A stretch of DNA of 64,000 bases from Leishmania martiniquensis (lineage: Eukaryota > Euglenozoa > Kinetoplastea > Trypanosomatida > Trypanosomatidae). The notes below the pieces were generated by a model. That model worked only from the letters and a program-made list of their open reading frames with translations. It was not told the origin of the DNA and ran no database searches. Location of the stretch: the NCBI RefSeq assembly GCF_017916325.1, contig NC_090142.1, forward strand, positions 383,501 through 447,500, read 5' to 3'. A program made the translations under genes and the position numbers. This document shows positions 1 through 10,586 of the stretch, piece after piece (within the stretch, counting starts at the first letter, position 1; every line of letters begins with the position of its first letter).

Positions 1-102
1 CTCTGTTTCTGTGTAGCTTGCGCCTTCTTTCGCTGGGCCTACGGCTTGGCTCACTTTGGTGCCGTTCATTTCATTCGCGTCTGTTGTTGAGATCGGCGCC
101 AG

Positions 103-124
103 GTATATATATATATATATATAT
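103..124. repeat. (TA)n microsatellite
   Basis: An uninterrupted TA dinucleotide run of about 22 bases in non-coding DNA. Similar runs occur at several other intergenic places in the window. Confidence 0.9.
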
Positions 125-2587
125 GCGTGTGTGCTTGTGTTGCTGCTTTTCTGCTCCTCCTCGTTACACCCTTCCCGTCCCGCGTTCTCATCCAGCGCTC
201 TTGCTTCGCCAGTGCCTTATCACTGTCTGTCTGTCTCGACACTTCTCCCCTTTATCTTATACTACATATACTTCTTTGATCGATTCCTATTAGTATAGCC
301 TCCTCACCTCCCAACATCTCATCAGGTGTTTTTTTATTCCTTTCGCACCCCCGCACGCCCCCCTTCATCCGTGCGAACGGGGGTGCGCACGTATATGTGT
401 GCGCGCATACGTGCGCGTTTGTGCGTAGGACGCTCTCTCTCTCTCCTCCATCATCTCCCTTTCCGGTGCGATCAACACGTGAGGCAAAACGTGTGCCGTG
501 TGGATGAAAGGGAGAGGCCCCCCCACAAAAAAAAGGAACGTGGGTGGGTGGGACGACAAACATGCTCTCACTGATGAAAGAGCAGCAAGAGCAATGGCAG
601 CTGGGGACACCGAATGCGCTCATGCTTTTGTGTTCTCACTCATTCTCTCTCCCTCTGTGTGCATCAGCGGGACCACTGCGTAGGCGTGTGTAGGTGGAAC
701 CTCTCACAGTATCATGAACGCATGCAGGTATAATCGCAGGAAGGGAAAAAAGGTTCACAGAAGAGGACAGCTAAGGGCTGGGGAGCGCCATTACCACAGA
801 CCCCTCCCCCCCTTCCACCTCCCCTCCCTTCTTTCGCCTTCTCCACGTCCCACCCTCTCTCTCTCTTTCTTTGTTTTTATCACTTTCAAACGGTACACAC
901 GCATACATGCATGCGCGCGTGTGTTGGCGTCGCGGTAGTGGCAGTAAACCGTTGTATGCGCTCCTGCTTACGAACGCGCAGTTGTCGCCTGCACTTCCCG
1001 CAACGCACCCACATACGACGCCCTTGCCTACCCCATTCGTCACCGCTGACCCTCCCTCTCCCTCGCTTGAGCGCTGCGCCCAGGGAAGAGTTGTCAGAGA
1101 CCCCATAACTTGGAAGTTACAGAGTCCCCCCCCGCCCCCCTGCCACACATATTCACATCCGCTTCGTTCCAACAGATCCAAAAAAAAAACAACAGCAAAA
1201 ACCGAAACGAAACGAGTGGGAGAGACAGAGGGGTTATTGAACAGGCCCCAAAACTGCCCGCTGGACACACAGCACATTCGCGTATCTCATTTGTGTTCAT
1301 CCGGTACCATTGGTATCTCTGTCTCTCTTCCTCTCTCCCCTTTCCCACCCCATATTGTGCTGCTACTTCCTTTCGGCTCGGCTGAAAGAGCGGCGAGGAG
1401 CGCAACACGACTGCTAGTCATTGCGGTGCCTGATAAGAAAGCACGAAAAAAAAGAAAAAACAAAGAAAGCACTGCCCATTCTTTATCTGTGTGCCTCTTC
1501 ATCGACGGCATTGCCGTGCTGCCATTGGCGTCGCTGTGCCGCCCCCTTTTTTCTTTTTCTTTTTCTTTTTCTTTCTGTTATCCAAAATTCTCACTTGTGT
1601 ACTCTCTCGTCTGTGTACGTCTCTGTGTGTGTATCTATCAGAAGCGCGTTAATCTTTTTGTCCTTTTCTTCGCTCGTCTCCGTCCGCCTTTCATTCTTTT
1701 CTGGCGTTTCTTCTCTCTTTGTGTCCCCCCCATTGCATTTCATAGATAGATCCTGCCCAATCCATCCCATCGCCCCTCCTCTTCTCCTTTCTCCCACCTC
1801 TCCTCACCTCTCCCCCTTCGCCGCCGCACGCCCCGCGCGCCTTCATTTTGTTATTCGTACACAAGACGTGGGGGCATCGAAGGCATAGGCGATACGGAGG
1901 TGCACAAGAGTCTACAGAGCAGCAGCAGCACTGCACTGCAGGAAATCAGACATCAGGGGGCATGGGAGGCACGAAAGACGGTGCCCGCACGCACAGACAC
2001 GCACATACACAACTACACATACATATACACAGGCACACACACAAACATCCGTTGCTTGCATAGGCGCCTATATGGTGGTGTGCTCGTGTGCGCATGCGTC
2101 GACATTAACCACCACACTCACTAAACACACACTCACTAAACACACACACACACACAGACACGCGCACAGACAGGCAGAAAGGTACGACGTGTACAGGTGT
2201 TCTTGGCCTATCCTTTGCCATTCCCTCTCTCGTTGTTGTTCTTCACCCCTCCTCTTTTCCCCTCCCTCGCCTTTTTTTTCGTTCCCGGCTTCTCTCATCG
2301 GGCACTCAGGGAGAGGTCTGCGGCTGCGCAGCAACGACGTTTTATTCTCTCTCTCCTTTCGTCTCTGTGTGTGTGTGTATTTCTTTATTTGCTTTGTTGT
2401 TGTCGCAGAGTGGGTGGATCTTTATTTCTTCACATCTATTCCTTTTTTTTCTGTGCGTGTCTCTCTGTGTGTGTGTGTGCGCGCTGACGTCTTTTCGGGA
2501 TAGAGCAGCACCACTGCAGGAGAGGCCACCCAGGAGAATCTGCGCGGGGCAATCAAAAGAGTACACCAGGATCGCCTGAAACCTTCG

Positions 2588-2606
2588 CCCCCCCCCCCCC
2601 CCCCCT
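2588..2606. repeat. Poly-C homopolymer
   Basis: Nineteen consecutive C residues in the non-coding flank. The exact length is prone to sequencing error. Confidence 0.9.
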
Positions 2607-2698
2607 CTCTGACTCGTCGTCTTCGTCTCGGTCTCCGTTACCTGTGTGGACGAGGCAGCACCCCTGAGAGAAGACTAAAAGACGGGGGACGCTAACTT

Positions 2699-2715
2699 TA
2701 TATATATATATATAT
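2699..2715. repeat. (TA)n microsatellite
   Basis: A short TA dinucleotide run between C/T-rich tracts, in non-coding DNA about 700 bases before the first gene. Confidence 0.85.
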
Positions 2716-3220
2716 TCTTCTCGTTCTTCTGGCTCGAAACCAGTCTGGTCGAATACGACTACGTCTACAGAACCTCCCCCCCTCTCCCTCTCTCTCCCAC
2801 GATCATCACGTGTGTGCTGTGCGTTGGTTTGGCCTGCCTTGGCGCCACCATCTTCCTCAGTCGCCTTCATCTCTTACAGCTCTGTCTGTTTGTGCATTGA
2901 GCGTGCGCGTGCGCTGGAGTGGCCCGGCGACGACCGCAATCCGCTCGTGCTCGAGTCGTTTGCGTTCTCCTCTTCTCTCCTCTCGCCGCCCCGCCCTTTT
3001 TTTTTCTCCCTTCTCTTTTTGCGTTCCGTTTCTGAAAGAGTCTTTGTTCGGCCTCCCCCTTCTCTGTTCGCCCGCTTTTTTTTTTGCGTGTGTGTTTTCG
3101 ATTTCATTGCTTTCGCTCTCCCATCATCTTTACTTGCGTATATGCAAGGAGTGCGCAACAGCGACACCGTTTTTCTACACACGCGCACACGTCCGCACCT
3201 ATACGCAACGAGCACGTGAC

Positions 3221-3259
3221 CATTCCCCCCCTCCTCCTCTCTGGCACGGCACGACTGAG
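3221..3259 (+). promoter_or_regulatory. Predicted trans-splice acceptor of copy 1
   Basis: A C/T-rich tract (about 3221-3242) is followed by the first downstream AG at 3258-3259, about 150 nt before the ATG at 3408. Kinetoplastid mRNAs receive a spliced leader at the first suitable AG after a polypyrimidine tract. The site is inferred from this rule alone; a later AG remains possible. Confidence 0.4.
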
Positions 3260-3300
3260 GTGTTAAGCGCGTGTGCAAGCAACCTACACAGCGAGCAGAA

Positions 3301-3320
3301 CACACACACACACACACACA
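3301..3320. repeat. (CA)n microsatellite
   Basis: Ten CA dinucleotides in the presumed 5' UTR of copy 1, about 90 bases before its ATG. Confidence 0.85.
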
Positions 3321-3407
3321 TAAGAAGCGACGGAGTTGAGACCGTCTTGGGATCAGCTGATATATTCTACTCGAAAGCGCGCACTCACACGTGCGCGAGC
3401 ACTAGTC

Positions 3408-6400
3408 ATGGGGCTGCATCACCCACTTCGCGCGGCAGCGCTCGTTTGTGCGCTCCTGATCAGCTGCGTGGCGTGCCTTGACGCTATTGAGGCGGATGCT
3501 AGGTCTGATGTAGTGGTAGAAGCGACGCCTGTATACCCGCTGCTGGATGTTGTCTTCCTCGCAACCACCTCGATAGCCCCGGACCGGACCCTGTACATCT
3601 CTACGAGCGACTGTAGCAGTCGTGTCTCGCCCATCTGCACGGTGGGCCGCGCACAACCCGGCGTGAACTACAACAGCACAACGTGCATCTTCAACGTGAC
3701 GTCTGCCTCTCTCGGATTGAATGCAGCGACGGCATCGTCGATTCCTGCGCTGTACTGGTGCAGCAGCGCTACCGGCGCCACGCCCTTCGCGACGCTACGG
3801 ATGAGCAGGGTACGAATGACGCCTGGCTATTCCTATTACAATACGGAGGGGACCTTCACGTTCAACCAAGCGACCCCGGTGGGTACCACGGTGGGGCTGT
3901 ACACAGACGACAGTTGCTCCACGCTCCTAAATGGGACGTCATTGACAACGCTCCAGACGTCGCGCGAGGTGAAGGCGACCGTCGGCAGCCGAACTGTCAC
4001 ACACGTCTGTGCGTCTATTCCAACCGTGTTTAACAACGCCACCGTTATGGCAGCTCGGTCGGTGATGTATGGGGTCTCTCCTTACGCCATCTACACCACC
4101 CAGGGCATCCGCCACCGCAGCGTCGCCATCAGTGCCTCATCTTCCTTCTTTTACATTTCACTCTCCACCGATTCGCAGTGCCTGACGCTGGCGCAGCCAT
4201 ATCAGCAGACGGAGAAGGGCAGCGCCGTGCTCACCATCAAGGTGCCACGCGGCACCTACTACTTTTGTGGGGTCGTCGCCCGGGGCCTCGAGGGTGTCGG
4301 CGTATTTGTGCCGTCTAGCAACACCTTTGAGGTGCTCGAGTACGGCATTCAGCCGCACACGATGTATGCCGCGCATGCTACACCGATGTCCTTTTCGCTC
4401 GACGCTGCGGCTGTGCAGCTAAAGCTTCAGGGCGCTCTCTTCACCAGTGCCGACTGCGGCTTGAACGGCAGCACACCCGTGATGAGTTGGAGCACGTCGA
4501 TGACGTGGACAGTTGGGCTGACAGGCACCTATTACGCCTGTGTGCGCACAGGTGACAGCATCCTCGCCGCCGGTGTGGGCTACGTAAATCAGGTCGTGGT
4601 CTCCAACATACCGACCGTGTCTCTCAGTCGCCTGCCGGCCGTCATGGGCCTCGGCGAGCTGGCGACAGTGACGCGCAGCGCCACCGACGGCGCCCCTCCA
4701 GCCGTGGTGACGGTCGGGTTGTCGACCAGCTCGAGCTGCGCTACTCTCTTTACCGGGGGAAACACGACGGAAACGGGCAGCACAGCCTCTTTTTATGTGC
4801 CCGAGAACTCGCCGAGCAGCGTCTACTACTGCGTGTCGAACCGGCTCACGACGGACGCGAGCGGCGGCGACAGCAGCGAGCCCACCACGGCAGTCTACTA
4901 CCCACTTGGACCTCTGGAGCTGCGCACCTACGGACTCTCCTACCCCCCTCTACGCACCCAAACGACGATGGAAGTCGCTCTCGACAGCGACGTTGCTTTC
5001 GGCAGTGGCACCTCCATGTGTCTGACACCGGCGCTTATCCCCAGCAGCGGCTCCGCCGCAGATGACACCTGCGACGCAGCAATCACCGCCGGCGGCGAGC
5101 TCGCCATGACATTTCAGCTGACCAGCATTATTTCCCAACTGTCCCCCGTGCTGTTCCCCGTGGCGGGTAACTGGCTGCTCTGCGTGCGGGAGCCTGGCAT
5201 AATGGGCAGCGCGTACATTCGACTGCGCACGCTGCCGGTGTACGGCGACGCGACCGTGATACCCGGCGGCGTTATCGCTAGCATTCCAGCGAAGCTCGCC
5301 ATCGCAGCAGTTCCGCCGTCGACGACGGTGAGCCTGACTACGGACAGCGCCTGCTCCACAAGCATGCGAGTGGTGACAACGACGCAGTCCAGCCTGACTG
5401 GGACGGCCTCCTTGTCTTTTACACACAAGGCTGTTGGCATCCTGCTTCTCTGCGTCGGCTACCGGGGCGAGGAGATGTCGCAGAGCACGGAAGCGCAACT
5501 GATGGCTGCTGGCATTGTGGAGAGCACGAATGTTCGTGTCGTGCCCTCTGTGGCCGTCGATTCAGTACAGACGCAGCTAACCTTTTCGGCTCCGGGTGCT
5601 TCGTTGCTCAGCGACTACACCGCACTACTGGTGCCACCCAACACTGCGGGTGGCAGCGCTCCGACCACCTGCCCGACATCCGCAACCGCCGGGCTTGTTC
5701 AGCTCCCCATATTTGTGCCTCCCTCCACCGTTCCCAGCGCCATCGCCGTTGCCTCCTTCACCCCTGCTAGCAGCATGGTAGGGGCCGCCTATCTCGTATG
5801 TGCCGGCGCAACCGGCGCGTTTGTCCCCGCCGGAACCGTAACTGTCACCGCTACACCAGCCGTGGCTACTGATCCGTCGCCGCTGGCCTTTGGATTCCCT
5901 GCCTACGTGACCTTCAGCAGCACGATTATGTCCCCCACTCAGGCAAATATCTTCACCGCTATCAAATCCACAGACAGCTGCACCTCAGACTTGAGCTCTG
6001 CGACGGTGCTCGCGAATGGCAACGTGACCACCACCACAGGGGCTGCGCAGCCATTTAAAGCACCCCCAGCGTCCAGTGGAATCACGTCGGTGCGGATGTG
6101 CGTAGCGCCGAGAAGCCAACTTGTCGGCGAAACACTAGGGTACGCAGACGCAGGCATTACAACATTGGTGGCCTTCACCTCCATCACACGATATGCACAG
6201 CGACAGCGTCCCAACACACTGGTTGGCAAGCCGGTCCTCAGCTCCGCAGATCTCTACCTTGTCAGCTGCACCGGTGCTGGATGTCGCGCTAGCAGCGCGG
6301 ACGCGGAGTGTTCCTCACCCAACGCCACCAAGTTCACTACCTCGAGCCACTCACCGCTCGCTGCACCGACAGGCACGTACTTTCTGTGCCAGAGCGACTC

Positions 6401-9400
6401 TAGCATGAACGCTGTGATTGGCTCGAACACGACGGTGGAGGTGGTGGAGCCGTTCCGGATGAGCACGTCGGCGAACACGTCGAACCTGCGCCTGCACGTG
6501 CCGTTTGGCGTGGCGATGTCTGGCGGCCCTTCTAAGTCAGGAGCGCGCGCCGCAAGCACGTACACGGTGGTGGTGCAGCCGGCGTCTACTCCGTGCGGCG
6601 AGAGCGCTGCGGAGTCGCAGCGCTTTGTCATTGGTGGCGGCACCACGCAGATTACCATCACGGACATCGAGCCGGTGCAGGACATCCGATTCTGCGTACA
6701 GCCGTCAGCAGTAGACAGCTTCGAGGTGCTGACTGGGACGCTGCGGCACTACATGGCGCCTGCCGCTGTGATCGGCGACCGTGCGACGACGCTGGTGTCT
6801 GGCGGTGTGCGGAGTGGCGCCACAGCGGTGCTGTCGCGCACGGCGGACTGCCTCGGAGTGGTGGTGGGCGGCGAAGCTGCGCCGATTGTGGACGCGAGGG
6901 TGACGTTCACTGTGGCGTCGTGCGGCGCGAACGCGGCGCTGACGTCGCTGTACTACTGCGAGAGTGCTCGCGGGGGCGGGCTCGCGTCCCGCGGGGTTGT
7001 TGGGCTGCTGCGGTCGAGCGGGTGCAGCGGGGGCGCTGGTGCGAGCATTGCTGCGGTGGATGTTGCGCCTGGTGCTGCGATCGGTAGCTTTGGGATCGAC
7101 TCGGCGTACCTGGCGAGCCCGCGGCTGTGTGCGTCGTCCGACTGCGGTGCGCTGCTGGACGCTGCCGTGGCGCGCGTCGGGTACGCGCCCGGCGTCGACG
7201 AGGACGCCGTGTTCCACGTGTGCGCCGTGCTTGTGGGCGACGCGAGCGTGATGTTCACGACTGCGCGCCCGACGCTGCGCGTTGCGAACTGGGTGCTGTC
7301 GCCGACTGCTGCCTTGAGCCGGTACAACGAGACGCTTGGCGCCGCTGCTGGTGTGGCGCTGCGCGTGGACTACGCGACGCCGTCGAGCGAGACGTTCATG
7401 AGCACCGCGCGCGACTGCCGCGTGCGGACGGCGAGCGCTACGGGGCTGAGCAGCGCGTCGAGGACGACGACGTACCGCACGACGGGGGTGCGCGGGCTCG
7501 TGTACGTGTGCACGGTTGCGCCTCTGAGCGGGGAGACGGTGGCTGTGGCTGCGTTCCTGTCGGTGACGCCGCCGGCTGTGCGGCGTGTGTCGCCTGCTGT
7601 TGTGCGCGGCGGCGAGTACGGCGCGACGCTGGTGGTAGACGGTGTGCCGCCGCTGTACTCGATGGTGCCTGGCGCGGACAGCGGGTACACGTACAGCTCC
7701 TACTACACGAGCAGGAGCCGCGCGGTGTACCTGTCTGCGGACGCGTGCTCGAGCGTGCTTGCGGGGACGAGCGCGGCGACGGTGACGCCGAGCGGGAGCG
7801 TGTCTTTTGCGACGGCGGACATTGCGGCGAGCGTGAGCGCTGTAGCTCTGTGCGCGGGGACTGCTGCTGGGCCGGCGGTTGTGCTGTCTGGCGTGACTGT
7901 TGCGCGCGGCAAGGTGTACCCGACGGTGCTGGTGTCTGGGGCACTGGGCGCGCCGGTCTTCATCCCCAGCGTCAAGGGCGCCACGGTGCAGCTGAGCGCG
8001 TCGGCGAGCGGGTGCGGGTCTGTTGCCGGGATGCCGAGCTTCACGACGGACGCGGAGGGCTACGGCGCTGTGGACCTTGTGGGCGGCGACGGCGGCGCGC
8101 TTGCGGTGGGCACGTACACGCTGTGCTACGCCGATGCTGCTGCGCGCGCCGTTGTGGCGCTGGAGTCGGTGGCGCTTGTGCGTGCGTCGTACTTCGACGT
8201 GCGCGGGACGACGTTCGTTGTTGGGGTCGCGAGCAGGATGCTGCTGCTGCAGGACCTGACGAGCGCGGCGCTTGTGCCCGGGTTCAGCACTGTGCGCAAC
8301 TGCACGTCTGTGTCGAGCGAGCAGGGCGCGTGGGCTGCTGTGACGAGCACGTCTGTGTCGGTGACTGCGGCGAGCGTGTACACGGCGGGGCTGTACCTGT
8401 GCGCGCGTGCGCCGGTGAACGGGACGCTTGTCGCGCTGCCCGGGCGGTGGGCCGAGGCGCGGGGCGTCCAGTTTGTTGCGTCCTCGATCCAGCTGCCGTC
8501 TGCTGGGTGGGACGTGTGCACGACGTACACGCTGGACCACTGCTACCCGCCGGGCGCGAGCGTGAGCAGCGCGACGTCGGTGCTTGCTGTGGCGTACGGG
8601 GACTGCTGCAGCGCGTCGAGCCGGAGCGCGGTTGTGGGGGAGGCGAGCATGGCGAGCGGGACGTGCGAGCTGAGGCTGGACTACGACAAGGTGTCCGCGC
8701 ACCCCCCGGGGTCGACCTACCACGTGTGCGTGTGGGACACCGCGGACGACTCTGTGTGCACGACTGTGGGCGAGGCGCGCGTGCGCACGAACTGCACGTC
8801 CGGTGGCGGCGCTGGCCGCGGACTGAGCCGCGAAGGTCTTATAGCACTCATCATCGTCTGCGTAGTGGCGGGGATCGCGCTTCTCTGTGCAGCTGTGTGG
8901 CTGATGTGGTGCTGCCGCCACCGTCCGCCGGCGGGGACTGGAACGGGGTCAGAGGAGAAGAAGCAGGACCTGCTCGCTTTTCACGAGTTTGGGGACGACC
9001 ATCTCGTCGGCTACGTTGTGAGTGGGCGCCACCCGCTGCTGTACTACCCTTCCTGGAGTGCGCGTGCCGGTCGTTCGGGTAGTGCGTCGGTAGGGTACCC
9101 CTCCGTTAGCGGGTCTGGAGGCAGCGCCTTGCTGGAAGAAGCGGAGGACGAGAACCGCGACCATGTGGCACTCAAGGAAGCGCGAGCACGTTACAACCTG
9201 CGGCTTCTCTTTGCGGAGGGGCTGCAGCTGCTCGAGCTAGCGGAGAAGAACGCCGCTGCAGATGCGGCTGGCATGGACACGACGTGGGCCAGCGGAGACT
9301 CTTATCTCAACGGCGTAGCGCAACCAGAGCGAAGGCGCGTGGAAAGCATCTTGACCGAGGACGAGTCGAGAGGGCTCGAGATGGAGCTCCCTGCTCGAGT

Positions 9401-10586
9401 GAGGAGGCCGCGCCACGCCGGTGCTAACGAGCTCGTGTGTGCTGCCACGGAGGTACTTGAGGAGTGTGACATCGACTTGACCGCAGGCGCCCATATGTCA
9501 ATGGCAATGGACCCCGTCACAGGCGAGTACCACAAGGTTAGCAGCCAGTCCATCGAGAGCGCGCCACGCCCATGCCTCTCGCCGGTGGAGAGCTACTGGA
9601 CCAACGATGACCTCGAAGAGCGGGAAGAGGTGGGCGAGCGGAGTAACAACGTCGGGGTGGCGATGTCTAGTGCGGAGCTGAGTGGGCAGATGCAGCCACG
9701 GCAAGATGGTGGCGACGAGGAGCCACATCGTCGACTGGCCGTTCGGCATCTGACGAAGCTGAAGCCGCCAAGGTCGCGACAGAGTGGCTCGCTGAGCCGT
9801 GGGGGTAGCGGCAGCTGTGGGCGTAGCACCACCAGCACTGGGGATGAAGGCGGAAAGAAGAGACCGCACCTGGACCCACTTGCTGTGGTGGCGGCCGCGG
9901 CGCCAAAGACGCGATCCGCATCGAAGGACCACCTGAACCACATCCTGTCGCCGCACGGTGCGGAGAACAGGAGCGCATCAGACCTGCGGACGAACACCGC
10001 GCATGGCGTTGAGAACGTCGCCGCCGCCGACTCGGTCATTTTCTCTTGCTCCCCCATGGCCCAGGCGGGGGCGAACTACATATCGGGGGAGGCGCTGCCT
10101 GCCAGCCTTGCCGGCTACCCGTCTGCGGAGGCCATCGGTGAAAATGAAGGCAGCAACGAGAGTGAGGAGGACTTGCTTAGCTTCACGACGACGCAGCGCT
10201 TCTACGATGAGAAGCGCTTCCTACTTGAGCAGGAGGACGGCCGGCGCCAGCGCCTGTGCAACTGGGAGGAGGAGGAGCGGGCACAGCTGGCACAGGATGA
10301 GCTGAACGGCTATATGGCCCTCTCTTCGCTTCCTGAGGCTGACGGCGACACTGTTCAAGTCTCTTCTGGTCGCTCCGAGAACAACGACGCTGATTACAAT
10401 GCCGGCGGGGCCTCGGGGACGGACCACCACCACCACAAGCCTGCGATGGAGGGCGAAGTTGAGCAGGTGTACCATGCCCCCCGTGTGCCAGTGGCGCTGC
10501 CGTCGCTGCCACCGGCACCGCGCCCGAAAACATTGCAGAAGTATGGCTACCGCGTAGTCCCCACTAGCGGCACTCATACGAGCTAG
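3408..10586 (+). CDS. Giant type I membrane protein, array copy 1 (2392 aa)
   Basis: I do not recognise this family by name. The start chosen is the ATG at 3408, because it opens a typical signal peptide (hydrophobic core at about residues 8-23); the frame runs on upstream only to a TTG. The ectodomain (about 25-1808) consists of some 18 units of roughly 100 aa. Each unit has a first Cys in a polar Ser/Asp context and a second Cys in a Y-x-C-V/A-like strand, such as YYFC, YYAC or RFCV, which suggests disulfide-bonded beta-sandwich repeats. There are many N-x-S/T sequons. One transmembrane helix (about 1811-1836) ends in a Cys/Arg stop-transfer patch. The cytoplasmic tail (about 1838-2392) is acidic and Ser-rich, with charged helical stretches and a short His run near the end. 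Residues 1005-1808 are almost identical to copies 2 and 3, while the first half and the tail are its own. A surface receptor or adhesin role is inference. Confidence 0.85.
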   Translation: MGLHHPLRAAALVCALLISCVACLDAIEADARSDVVVEATPVYPLLDVVFLATTSIAPDRTLYISTSDCSSRVSPICTVGRAQPGVNYNSTTCIFNVTSASLGLNAATASSIPALYWCSSATGATPFATLRMSRVRMTPGYSYYNTEGTFTFNQATPVGTTVGLYTDDSCSTLLNGTSLTTLQTSREVKATVGSRTVTHVCASIPTVFNNATVMAARSVMYGVSPYAIYTTQGIRHRSVAISASSSFFYISLSTDSQCLTLAQPYQQTEKGSAVLTIKVPRGTYYFCGVVARGLEGVGVFVPSSNTFEVLEYGIQPHTMYAAHATPMSFSLDAAAVQLKLQGALFTSADCGLNGSTPVMSWSTSMTWTVGLTGTYYACVRTGDSILAAGVGYVNQVVVSNIPTVSLSRLPAVMGLGELATVTRSATDGAPPAVVTVGLSTSSSCATLFTGGNTTETGSTASFYVPENSPSSVYYCVSNRLTTDASGGDSSEPTTAVYYPLGPLELRTYGLSYPPLRTQTTMEVALDSDVAFGSGTSMCLTPALIPSSGSAADDTCDAAITAGGELAMTFQLTSIISQLSPVLFPVAGNWLLCVREPGIMGSAYIRLRTLPVYGDATVIPGGVIASIPAKLAIAAVPPSTTVSLTTDSACSTSMRVVTTTQSSLTGTASLSFTHKAVGILLLCVGYRGEEMSQSTEAQLMAAGIVESTNVRVVPSVAVDSVQTQLTFSAPGASLLSDYTALLVPPNTAGGSAPTTCPTSATAGLVQLPIFVPPSTVPSAIAVASFTPASSMVGAAYLVCAGATGAFVPAGTVTVTATPAVATDPSPLAFGFPAYVTFSSTIMSPTQANIFTAIKSTDSCTSDLSSATVLANGNVTTTTGAAQPFKAPPASSGITSVRMCVAPRSQLVGETLGYADAGITTLVAFTSITRYAQRQRPNTLVGKPVLSSADLYLVSCTGAGCRASSADAECSSPNATKFTTSSHSPLAAPTGTYFLCQSDSSMNAVIGSNTTVEVVEPFRMSTSANTSNLRLHVPFGVAMSGGPSKSGARAASTYTVVVQPASTPCGESAAESQRFVIGGGTTQITITDIEPVQDIRFCVQPSAVDSFEVLTGTLRHYMAPAAVIGDRATTLVSGGVRSGATAVLSRTADCLGVVVGGEAAPIVDARVTFTVASCGANAALTSLYYCESARGGGLASRGVVGLLRSSGCSGGAGASIAAVDVAPGAAIGSFGIDSAYLASPRLCASSDCGALLDAAVARVGYAPGVDEDAVFHVCAVLVGDASVMFTTARPTLRVANWVLSPTAALSRYNETLGAAAGVALRVDYATPSSETFMSTARDCRVRTASATGLSSASRTTTYRTTGVRGLVYVCTVAPLSGETVAVAAFLSVTPPAVRRVSPAVVRGGEYGATLVVDGVPPLYSMVPGADSGYTYSSYYTSRSRAVYLSADACSSVLAGTSAATVTPSGSVSFATADIAASVSAVALCAGTAAGPAVVLSGVTVARGKVYPTVLVSGALGAPVFIPSVKGATVQLSASASGCGSVAGMPSFTTDAEGYGAVDLVGGDGGALAVGTYTLCYADAAARAVVALESVALVRASYFDVRGTTFVVGVASRMLLLQDLTSAALVPGFSTVRNCTSVSSEQGAWAAVTSTSVSVTAASVYTAGLYLCARAPVNGTLVALPGRWAEARGVQFVASSIQLPSAGWDVCTTYTLDHCYPPGASVSSATSVLAVAYGDCCSASSRSAVVGEASMASGTCELRLDYDKVSAHPPGSTYHVCVWDTADDSVCTTVGEARVRTNCTSGGGAGRGLSREGLIALIIVCVVAGIALLCAAVWLMWCCRHRPPAGTGTGSEEKKQDLLAFHEFGDDHLVGYVVSGRHPLLYYPSWSARAGRSGSASVGYPSVSGSGGSALLEEAEDENRDHVALKEARARYNLRLLFAEGLQLLELAEKNAAADAAGMDTTWASGDSYLNGVAQPERRRVESILTEDESRGLEMELPARVRRPRHAGANELVCAATEVLEECDIDLTAGAHMSMAMDPVTGEYHKVSSQSIESAPRPCLSPVESYWTNDDLEEREEVGERSNNVGVAMSSAELSGQMQPRQDGGDEEPHRRLAVRHLTKLKPPRSRQSGSLSRGGSGSCGRSTTSTGDEGGKKRPHLDPLAVVAAAAPKTRSASKDHLNHILSPHGAENRSASDLRTNTAHGVENVAAADSVIFSCSPMAQAGANYISGEALPASLAGYPSAEAIGENEGSNESEEDLLSFTTTQRFYDEKRFLLEQEDGRRQRLCNWEEEERAQLAQDELNGYMALSSLPEADGDTVQVSSGRSENNDADYNAGGASGTDHHHHKPAMEGEVEQVYHAPRVPVALPSLPPAPRPKTLQKYGYRVVPTSGTHTS
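6420..8832 (+). repeat. Shared ectodomain block A, copy 1 (2413 bp)
   Basis: This segment encodes units 11-18 of the ectodomain and is nearly base-identical to 21371-23782 and 29984-32396. The few differences I saw include His instead of Gln in the D-[HQ]-C motif near 8535 and a silent A/G change near 6553. Identity stops abruptly at both ends: at a Gly-Ser-Asn-Thr-Thr sequence just after the tenth unit, and four to six residues before the transmembrane helix. The codons are strongly G-ending (gtg, ctg, gcg, acg), unlike the more C-ending codons upstream in the same gene. Confidence 0.9.

Larger units (their letters stand above)
1..3220. other. Non-coding 5' flank of the surface-protein array
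   Basis: No convincing coding sequence is visible in this stretch. All open frames are short and owe their length to C/T-rich or dinucleotide sequence, giving runs of Ser, Leu, Pro, Cys and Val with no domain-like composition. It contains a (TA)n run near 103-124, CA-rich stretches around 1995-2045 and 2125-2165, a 19-base C run at 2588-2606, a second (TA)n run at 2699-2715, and many C/T tracts on the + strand. This is usual for Leishmania intergenic DNA, where such tracts guide trans-splicing and polyadenylation of the upstream message. No RNA gene was recognised. Confidence 0.7.

Noticed and set aside
3336..3407. Upstream in-frame extension of copy 1.
   Set aside because: It begins at TTG, not ATG, and would bury the signal peptide 24 residues inside the protein.
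6705..8921. Long antisense open frame of 738 codons opposite block A of copy 1, repeated in copies 2 and 3 (up to 791 codons at 30269-32644).
   Set aside because: It is a by-product of the G-ending codons of the sense gene, has an Arg/His/Ala-only composition, and recurs wherever block A is copied.
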